NCBI GenBank assembly: GCA_000310025.1
Contig: FN649730.1
Span: forward strand, 1,745,633-1,793,036
From: Ectocarpus siliculosus
Taxonomy: Eukaryota > Sar > Phaeophyceae > Ectocarpales > Ectocarpaceae
Length of the DNA stretch: 47,404 nt
Direction of reading: 5' to 3'
The notes below the pieces were generated by a model. That model was not told the origin of the DNA. It saw only the letters and a list, made by a program, of their open reading frames with translations, and did no database searches. Positions 41,101-47,404 of the stretch are shown here, piece by piece. Each line of letters starts with the position of its first letter. Positions within the stretch are counted from its first letter, which is position 1. The position numbers and the translations under genes are program-made.

Positions 41101-42789
41101 CTTAGCTTTTGCGTGCTTTGTAGTGGGAGTGGTTGCGGTAGCGGATGTTGCTTGGTGGTGGTCATGACCGTCCCTGTGTCTATTTTTTTTTTTCTTTTTG
41201 TAAAGTCGATGAAGTAGCAGCAGTGGGTCACTCGGTTGGCGCGCTAGACTACATGTAGATCTCAGTAAATAATGACGTTGATATATAAACGCTTCAGACA
41301 GGACACGTTGGGCTATGGCTGATGCACGTCCGGAGTGGCTTACCCGAGCGCTGCACGATGCTTGGCTGTTGTTGTGCTTTTGTGGCTGCTGCTGCTGCGG
41401 GTGTTGCTGGTATACCGTGTGATTTTCAACGTTTGTTGTCGGACTTGCTTCGCGGCCATTGAGTCGCCACGCACGCCTCCCAAAAATGCTTCTCTTTGCG
41501 TCATGTACTCAAATTTGTCTGTCGTTGCCAGGGCCAACGGCTTTTCTTGTCTTACAAAATAGCAACAGCACAGCAGTAGGGCGAATGAACCCTGACGTTA
41601 AGTTTTGTTCGTTGTCCCCGCGTTTTTTGTCGTGTCTGGTCCACCAACAACATGACAACTTGCTTGCGGTGTGACTGAAACTGCGCGCACGAACGCAGGC
41701 GGTGAAGAAGCAGAAGGCGTTCTTGAGCAAGGGGGGAGGGGAGGTGGACGACCGGAAGCGCAAGTACAACTCCATGACGTCATCGGATGTAAGTTTTTGG
41801 TCGTTGATGTTGCTGTCTGTTCTTGTTCTTGTTCTTGTTCTTGTTCTTGTTCTTGTTCTTGTTCTTGTTCTTGTTCTTGTTGCTGCTGCTACTGTGGTGG
41901 TGGTGGTGATGATGGTTGTAGTGTGGCGGCAGTTGATCGCGTGGCCATTCAAGGCTGTTCTGGCCTGCGGCGTATCTCTTTACGAATCACCCATCCGGTA
42001 AAGAAAGAAGAAGTTTTGATCGCCATCCTGGGCCTACTTCAGGAGTATATGCAGTAGGAGAATGCTGCGCAGAAGATTTAACAAGGAACGGAAGAAGACA
42101 CTCTGGAAGACAACTACTCATTAACATTAAGACGCTGCCAGCGCGTGCGTTTTGTCCATCGCAAAAAGCTAGTGCTGCCATGTAAAATACTTACTTCTAT
42201 ACCGTTGCATTGGATGCATGAGACATCACACCCCCTGGACCGATTTTCGAAGCTCGATATCTCGGCAGGAAAAGCAGTGACGGTGCCGAAAATGGCGTTA
42301 GGCGTTGGAACCGTCTCGTCGAGAGCTTTTCGACAACGTATTCTTCAATTTCGGCATCCTCTTCGGCGTGGAGCAATCGAGCTTTGAAAATCGCTCCAGG
42401 GGGTTTGACATCTTACGCAACCTACGGTACATGCAGTCACCTGAAACACTTAAACACTACCCGGCTCGAGATGATATAATACCCCCAGTCAAAAAGGGGC
42501 GTGTTGAAGTCGTTACAGCAGTGAAAGGGGAACAGGAACCGGCTGGCTGGATGCTGGGCTTATGTTGAGTTTGTTTGTGCCTACAATCAATATTTTTTTC
42601 GTCGTGTTACACGGTGTTTGTTACGGCTATCGTGATTTTTTTTTCATGTGTCTTGTGTTTTTGGTCCTTGTCCAGGTGACGAAGGAGGACATGGAGGCGT
42701 ACCGGTTAACCAAGGCCAACAACGACGACCCCCTCGCGAACCTGAGCTCCGATGTGCTGCTCGACGAGGACAACGGAAAATCGAAGTAG
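29611..42789 (+). CDS. SLU7: Pre-mRNA splicing factor SLU7, 14 exons
   Basis: SLU7 is a second-step splicing factor that helps the spliceosome choose and join the 3' splice site. Exons: 29611-29692, 30381-30568, 30917-31060, 31424-31567, 33139-33328, 33769-33917, 34714-34922, 37737-37887, 38584-38721, 39338-39490, 40555-40647, 40950-41030, 41699-41788 and 42676-42789. They sum to 1926 nt, giving 641 residues (human 586), and all phases close. Visible landmarks: [12 protein letters not shown]; the CCHC zinc knuckle [14 protein letters not shown] (93-106); [19 protein letters not shown]; an Ala/Gly then acidic Ser/Asp linker (exons 5-6); the hallmark [19 protein letters not shown] and [59 protein letters not shown]; and RKRKYNSM. 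Intron 6 appears to begin with GC (CAG|GCAAGG). Exon 11 could instead start at 40552. A corrupted second copy of exon 4 at 32111-32254 is excluded. Confidence 0.93.
30005..30290. mobile_element. Short inverted-repeat element (family 1), copy F, with internal duplication
   Basis: The left end CAAGATACCACAGCG and TAGACCAATTATCAAAGCTC match the family's left arm. The right arm is doubled: blocks containing CTCTTGGTCGTGGAAGTAAT and GAGCTTTTCAACTCGGTTCA occur at about 30145-30210 and 30215-30282. It lies in SLU7 intron 1. Confidence 0.65.
31359..31379. repeat. CAG array in SLU7 intron 3
   Basis: About six CAG units end a CAA/CAC-rich stretch (31310-31379), 45 bp upstream of the exon 4 acceptor. 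Confidence 0.85.
31759..31858. other. Assembly gap, 100 N
   Basis: Exactly 100 N, the usual placeholder for a gap of unknown size. It sits inside the tandem repeat that follows SLU7 exon 4. Confidence 0.99.
31859..32300 (+). other. Corrupted second copy of the SLU7 intron 3 - exon 4 region (probable assembly artefact)
   Basis: This segment follows 31165-31620 base for base, including the CAG tract, the acceptor TCGCCCTGCACAG and exon 4 (copy at 32111-32254). It carries many substitutions in which the wrong base equals its neighbour, for example CCACCCGG becoming CCCCCCGG, and runs of G or T are extended. Length is nearly unchanged. That pattern fits poor base calls at a read or contig end, not evolutionary divergence. 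The exon copy stays open only because indels are rare. Confidence 0.7.
35733..37148. mobile_element. Foldback element with two arms of about 670-690 bp
   Basis: Sequence from about 35740 to 36411 is complementary in order to 36446-37135. The outer ends share CCCCGGTGTTTGTG (35760, and inverted at 37110), middle blocks share GACGTAACGAGC/GCTGACGTAGCG and GACTGAGGGATC/GATCCCTCAG, and the centre has CGTCGGAGCGTCGTG on both arms. The loop is about 35 bp. No protein is recognisable. It lies wholly inside SLU7 intron 7, so the transcript could form a hairpin of about 0.7 kb. Confidence 0.8.
37383..37535. repeat. Dispersed repeat family 4, copy 3
   Basis: It contains AAGAACTTGAGCACGATTTG, CCTACACCAAAACCTATGTA, CAGCCTCGGCCGAAAGC and AGAGGTTCTTACG in the same order as the copy at 8501. 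It lies in SLU7 intron 7. Confidence 0.65.
37922..38160. repeat. (CTTGTT)n and (GTT)n microsatellite
   Basis: This is a roughly 240-bp array built from TTCTTG/TCTTGT hexamers, with TTCTCG variants and a terminal GTT stretch. It starts 35 bp after the SLU7 exon 8 donor. It explains the Val/Leu- and Asn-rich open frames here. Confidence 0.95.
38329..38488. repeat. Minisatellite, five 32-bp units
   Basis: Units read about GGGTGCAAACCACATTGGGG followed by GGAAACGCCATT. They lie in SLU7 intron 8, about 95 bp upstream of the exon 9 acceptor. Confidence 0.95.
38722..39080 (+). repeat. Tandem repeats of 68-77 bp starting at the SLU7 exon 9 donor
   Basis: Five units start with a donor-like GAG|GTGRTTGG at 38722 (authentic, AAG|GTGATT), 38799, 38867, 38940 and 39013. 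Each continues with GATCGGGGCGA, TTCGACCCGCGCTGGGCTTG and a GTAGACAACGT- or GAAACAACGT-type end. The real donor is the first member of the array. Confidence 0.9.
39620..39811. mobile_element. Pogo-like inverted-repeat element, 192 bp
   Basis: The left end CAGTAGTCCCCGCTTTAAGG and the reverse complement of the right end, CAGTCGTCCCCCCTTTCAGG, are inverted repeats. Internal blocks GCATGGTGCCCCGCAGAATG and GGGGTATCA match the remnant at 2823. It lies in SLU7 intron 10 and is non-coding. Confidence 0.7.
39930..40555 (+). repeat. Composite tandem repeats ending at the SLU7 exon 11 acceptor
   Basis: Two interleaved motifs recur. One is GTCACC-TTTGTTGTCTCCGTRTGTGTGTG at about 39935, 40135, 40340, 40437 and 40515; the last runs into the authentic acceptor. 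The other is GTGGGACTGACGATCAGTAA then GGGACTACGATAATG, at least seven times between 39970 and 40500. Confidence 0.8.
41815..41882. repeat. (CTTGTT)n microsatellite
   Basis: About 11 uninterrupted TTCTTG hexamers begin 27 bp after the SLU7 exon 13 donor. It is the same motif as in intron 8. Confidence 0.95.
42200..42429. mobile_element. Short inverted-repeat element (family 1), copy G
   Basis: It is 230 bp with TA at both ends. Left: TACCGTTGCATTGG, then ACATCACACCCCCTGGACCG and ATTTTCGAAGCTCGA. Right: CGAGCTTTGAAAATCGCTCC, then AGGGGGTTTGACATCTTACG and CAACCTACGGTA. It lies in SLU7 intron 13. Confidence 0.8.
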
Positions 42790-45640
42790 GCGTGCCCCCC
42801 CCCCCCCCCTACTGTACCGCGGGGGTTTCGTTACTGGTTTTCTTCAAGTTCTGAAAGTATGTTTTTCGTGTCTCGACAGAAGACAATGCAACGCAGCTTG
42901 CCTCGGGCAACCGTACTGGTCCTCTAAAGATATTCTCGGCAGGTTCATTTTTCATGGTGGTGGGAGTATATTTTCGTATTTTCGTGTCGACAAGAAGTTA
43001 GAAAAACAGGGAGAAGGAGGACGTATGGTGGAAAGGAAGCATGGTATCTATGTAGACAAATGGTGGAGATAGAAAAGAGCACTAAGGAAGCCAGCGTGGA
43101 AAGGGAGGAAGATGGGGGGGTAGTAGGAGAAGAGTGCTTGGTGCTACCACTTTGGCGGAGGCATGATTGGCACAAACATTTATTTGTCGGGTTTGTCTAC
43201 TAGCCCGATGGGCGGGGGAAGCGAATGCGAAAATTGTAAATTACCCCGCCGCAGCGGGTGAAACATGCCGTGCTTGTAGGGGCAGGTCGTCACAGGCTTT
43301 GCCTCTCTGGCTCCCTTGGTACACCCTACCGGAGACGTGCCGATCAAGCCCCTGAGCCTGACAACCCAGACGACCGGGTAATGTGAGGCCACTACAACAT
43401 TGGGTAGATTCGACGTTGTCGTGCTCAAGTTTCACCTAATCGGTCAATGCAGTTGGCCGAAAGGACAGCTAAATAGCGTGGCCTGCCATCACCGGAACTT
43501 GGTAACGAGACTGCGCTCGCGTTTAAAGCACATCCTCTGATCGACTGCTGCTGCAGATCGCCACAGGTTGGATGATGTTCATCGCAATCTACATCTCGCT
43601 CTGATTTCAAAGAGAACCTACCTTCACTCGTCGGTGTCGGTGTCGACTTCCCTCTCAAGAGCAGTGCGTTAGTTTGGGTGTTTGTTTTGTGTTTTGGTCG
43701 CTTATTTAGCGTTCGCGTGAGCGGAGTGATGTTTTTCCTGGCTGCCGAAGTCTAGGCTTGAACCGCATCATACCTAATTCCCGAGAGCTTGGGTCTCTAC
43801 CGACCTAAATTCACTTCTTCTGTCCCTGTCATTTTCATTCGCATGGCCCACCCCTTGCCCGACAGCGGCTCAAATGCTGATCTGGTTTGAACCGCATCAT
43901 CCATATTACATGCTACTACCCCCTGCATCTCGCCACAGCAGAAGTAGTCGGCATTTAAATGCGTTCGTTGTGGGACATTCATGCCGACAACTGTGGCGAG
44001 ATTACGACATCTACCGAATGAACCCTCGCATTCATTCGGTGTTCGTGATTGGGCGACAAAACGCAGCGAGGTGCACAAATCGTTCTTCGCCTTTGTTGCG
44101 CGACTTTTGTCTCAAATATCCGCGACGGGACGAACACAAGCCGCGAAGCCCCCCCCCGCCCATAGCGAAGCAGGCCACGGGAACGTTGGTCCACCCAGGA
44201 GCCCATTATGGGAAGGATTGTGCCGTAGCCCACGCACGGTTGACTGCTTTTGGACGTAAACATCGAGGATTATCACATTCACGTTTCTCGTTATCACCTT
44301 CAAATTCAAAATCGACCGTTTTCCGAGCGACAGGATAGCGACCAGATGTTCCCATCCGTGCGGAGGGATAGTTCCGGCAAATTTCGACAACCGACGGCAG
44401 ACGAAACCACCACATGCACCAACCTACCCTACAAAGAGCAAACCCTGTTATCTGCCGTATTGCAGCCCGGCAACTAACGCCGGGTTTTAGGACATACGGA
44501 AGGTTGCAACCCTGCGGTAGACAGCAGCTGTCCGTCTACATAGGAGGGCTAGCATCAATATCAAGGCCGAGTTGCGCGGACAACTAGATCGTTGGCACCA
44601 AGAGCCAAAAACTGGACGGATTGCTTTCGAAACGGTGGCGGAGTCATGCACGTAGCGCACTAACGGCAAGGGCCATTATATCATACATCACATCTACACA
44701 CGGAATAAAAGAGCACATGAAAAAACTATTTCGGGTACTCGCAGAGAAAAAGCGGACCTTCATCATCATCGTCTACGCCGCGATGCCACGCCACGGCGCT
44801 CCCCCCTCCCAACGATTTGTGACTAGATAGCATAGACCAAGCAGGACGTTAGAGAACCCCCCCGCGCCATCAACATCCCTGGAAAGGGCCGAGCTCAGCC
44901 GCTGGCGTTATCTATCTGTCAAAACTCCCCAAGGCTCGAAAGGTGCACGTGCTACCACAGCGAGACCGGCGTTCGTCGGGGAAGGTGTTGGGGCTGTAGG
45001 CATTGCTCCAACAAATACAACGTGAAGAGATCTGATTCACCACAAACGCGCCTCGTTGCGACGCGCGCGCTCGAGGGAAAACCTAATTAAAAGAGTATTC
45101 GGAAGATAAGGTTGTTGTACAACCTACCTCTGCCTTTCAAGCATCACAAAAACAAGACCACAACACAAGACACAAACCACAATCTCGGATGTGCGGCGAG
45201 CGCAGCCGACGTTTTCAACTTACTCTCACAGGGAGCCAGCCCCCCCCAAGCCCATTATCTCGGGTGTGGGAGGCCAAGCGCAGCCGACCAGATCGTGGCA
45301 CAAACAGCAGACGGGGAATAACAAGTAGTACAGTCGAGGACAGTCATCCTAGAAAACGCACACACAAGATGAACAAATAACAAAAAAAAGTGAAAAAAAA
45401 ACGCTGCTGTCACCATCGCTGGTGGACAACATCATCCACAGGCGTACATTGCAAGCGCAAGACTGGCCAAAGGACAAGATAAGGCAAAGACTGGGAACAT
45501 AACAACTAAAAACGAAACGTCAGAACCACCCTCGTACAACCCACACCGTCGGTGTTTCGCCAGCTACACGGGTACAAAAATTCGTGCGACCAAGGACGAC
45601 CTGCTAACGGACGTAGGTGGACCAAGCGGCGACCATCTCC
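42790..45640. other. Convergent spacer between SLU7 and the right-hand gene
   Basis: In these 2.85 kb I recognise no coding exon on either strand. It should hold the 3' untranslated regions of both flanking genes. A C14 run lies 6 bp after the SLU7 stop. Open frames of 60-154 codons occur around 43874-44338 on both strands, but they overlap each other and resemble nothing known. An unrecognised small or lineage-specific gene cannot be excluded. Confidence 0.5.
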
Positions 45641-46798
45641 CTACAACTTGAAGGCCGATCGATCTTCGTCTGATAGGTCCGAGGACAGCTGCTTCGCGAA
45701 CGGGTTGATGTAGTTGTCCTGGGGGAACTCGTTGAGGGCCATGATACCTCGGAGACGGTGCCGCTCCTGGGCGGAAATGGACGACGCACGCATAGAAAGA
45801 CAGGTAGACGCAGCAGTTTAGACACACCGCACCGAACACACGGCAAAGCGAGACTGTTTCTTTTGTTCGTTCTTGTATACCAAAGACAACAAATCCGTCT
45901 CTTTTACAGGTAAGTAAGAGACTGTTTGTGCCGTAGTGCTATCGATATTTTCTTCAGAAGATGTACTTACCGAAACGTACGTGATACAACCACGCCGAAG
46001 GGAATGGATTGAAAAGGAAAATGTTTCATCGGGATGCAAGTATATGGGAAGAGCAAGGAATGCACCGCAAACAATGATTTGTGATCCGACTGCTCTCTGC
46101 TTGAAGCATCAAACCCTCTTGCCATGCGATGGAGCAGCGACGAACTCCCGAAACTCCAACCAGGCCATCAAGCATTCGGGAAAAAACAGGGCTACTTTAT
46201 GTGAACGGAGGTCATGCACACGCCGTCGCGGGCTTGCCACGCACACCCGTCCCCTGAGTCCGTCCGAAAAACGCAACAAACCACCCGTTTAACTCCCATT
46301 TTCTCTATGTCCCCCACACGGTCCTCGCTCATGTACGTGCGTTGAAAAATAGCGACATTACCATGTAACGAAACAGTAAGGAGGATCACGGCATGCATCG
46401 AAAGACCGCGTCTTCCCCGCCCCCCCTGGTCCGGTGAGAACCCGTTCCGGCTATTGATAGGGATGCGAGGTCAATGGTCTAACGACTACGGCATGCAGTA
46501 CCCCCCACACCCACACCCCAAAAAAAGAGAGCGCACAATCACTTTCCCACTGCGGAACCCCTCTCCTACGAAAACGCCTCCGTCCAGGCGGGTCTCCCAC
46601 CTTGCGGTACTGCCCCACGGCGAAGACCACAACGGCCAAGAACGATCCCACGGCTACACCTCCGATGGCCATCACCAGCCAGAACCGGTACTGGGCACGG
46701 TCCCTCCCTGGCCCGCCCATCCGAGACATGGGAGACTGCTCTTTCGCCGCCAGTATGTGAGCGGAACTGTTGGTTGATGCTGCCGCGGGGGTTTCGTC
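45641..46798 (-). CDS. Last two exons of an unrecognised single-pass membrane protein (5' part missing)
   Basis: The penultimate exon, 46798-46601, has acceptor CCCCACAG and donor AAG|GTGGGA. The last exon, 45766-45641, has acceptor TTTCCGCCCAG. They join in phase 0 and give 107 residues ending at TAG. The first part is a polar, Ser/Ala-rich segment followed by one clear transmembrane helix (FWLVMAIGGVAVGSFLAVVV). After it come basic residues (QYRKERHRLR) and a tail with EFPQDNYINPFAKQL and an acidic C-terminus. The arrangement suggests a type I membrane protein with a short cytoplasmic tail of about 45 residues. Upstream exons should lie between 46900 and beyond the window edge; I could not place them. 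A family 2 repeat lies downstream of the penultimate exon. I do not recognise the family. Confidence 0.65.
46424..46502 (+). repeat. Dispersed repeat family 2, copy 5
   Basis: CCCTGGTCCGGTGAGAACCC is followed by GGGATGCGAGGTCAATGGTC and TAACGACTACGGCATGCAGT, next to a C-rich run. It lies in the last intron of the right-hand gene. Confidence 0.7.
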
Positions 46799-47404
46799 CT
46801 GTGGGGCACGGGGGGGTCACAGTTTTTAGGAAACATGCATGCAAGCACACAGAGACCACTAGGGTTTGCCGGGCTGCGACAAGTCGTCTAAGCCTCGAAT
46901 GCTTCAAGCACGGTTTTACGGCCGTGTGGGTTGAGAGTGGGCTGAAAATTGGAGAAGGGAGGAGAGCAGTGCCGGTAATTTCTTTGGTATGTTCCTGCTG
47001 AAGAGCAGTGAAGGGAACGGCGGCTGCCGCGCTACCGCCTGCTGACAAGCTCGTCTTCCATCAAGAATAGCCCTTATGACCTCTACCAAGTGCATCGATA
47101 ACCGTCCCAACGAACGTACAAAGCAAACGTTTTAGGCGTGACAGGTTGCCCGGAAGTTTCGGAGACAACGACTGGCCACACCCCAAAACAACTTACGAGT
47201 ACAAACACAACGGGCGACGCAACGGAACCACCCGAAGGTTCCAAGACAGAAATAGGAAAATTCTTCAACATATCCCTTTCGACTGAGGTTATATCTCGAA
47301 CGGGTAGTCTTTCTGTGAGGATATGTTTACTTTCGAAAACAATTCCCAGCCTTCGCTCGAACCATCCAAGGCAGGGGGGGGGGGGGGGGGGGGGTGTGAA
47401 AGAT
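46799..47404. other. Right edge, upstream part of the membrane-protein gene
   Basis: This is probably intron plus unidentified upstream exons of the minus-strand gene ending at 45641. Minus-strand open frames at 46916-47110 and 47083-47271 are possible but show no convincing splice pair. A run of about 20 G near 47373-47393 lies close to the window end, mirroring the G-run at position 1. Confidence 0.4.

Noticed and set aside
43874-44338. 154-codon plus-strand frame in the SLU7 downstream spacer
   Set aside because: Overlapping open frames exist on both strands with no bias, motif or splice signal, so I left it as spacer.

Overview
This is a nuclear, intron-rich eukaryotic window that carries only about six protein-coding genes in 47 kb. 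The best guess is a stramenopile, most likely a brown alga. Reasons: coding exons of 50-280 bp sit in introns of several hundred bp to 2.8 kb; donors are mostly GTGAGG or GTGCGT; CAG and CAA triplet arrays and poly(G/C) tracts are frequent; and most neighbouring genes alternate strand, as is known for Ectocarpus. No sequence search was possible, so the taxon is an inference. Four genes could be assembled exon by exon. In each one every splice phase closes and the protein matches a known family along its length.

Layout. (1) 605-806, minus strand: one exon of an unrecognised gene. (2) 1788-13025, minus: an 11-exon nitronate monooxygenase / 2-nitropropane dioxygenase-like flavoenzyme of 417 residues. 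(3) 13998-18069, plus: a METTL23-type methyltransferase with long low-complexity insertions, divergent from gene 2. (4) 18870-28370, minus: DDX49/Dbp8 DEAD-box helicase in 13 exons, about 614 residues, convergent with gene 3. (5) 29611-42789, plus: splicing factor SLU7 in 14 exons, 641 residues, divergent from gene 4. (6) 45641-46798, minus: the last two exons of an unrecognised single-pass membrane protein that continues upstream. Genes 4 and 5 share an intergenic promoter region holding a 600-bp hAT-type element with a perfect 8-bp target duplication. DDX49 (ribosome biogenesis) and SLU7 (second step of splicing) are housekeeping RNA-processing genes; no common pathway links all six.

The most unusual property is in the introns. 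At least nine exon-intron junctions sit inside local tandem repeats that copy the last or first bases of the exon together with the splice site, so each real donor or acceptor is followed or preceded by decoy copies. This happens at both ends of one intron in the nitronate monooxygenase gene and of one in DDX49, and at three junctions of SLU7. Two introns use GC-AG boundaries. The introns also hold several short inverted-repeat element families (one with eight copies, all intronic) and a 1.4-kb foldback in SLU7 intron 7.

A 100-base N gap lies in SLU7 intron 4. The sequence to its right is a corrupted second copy of exon 4 and its flanks, best explained as an unmerged low-quality contig end. 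No rRNA, tRNA, CRISPR or viral gene was recognised.
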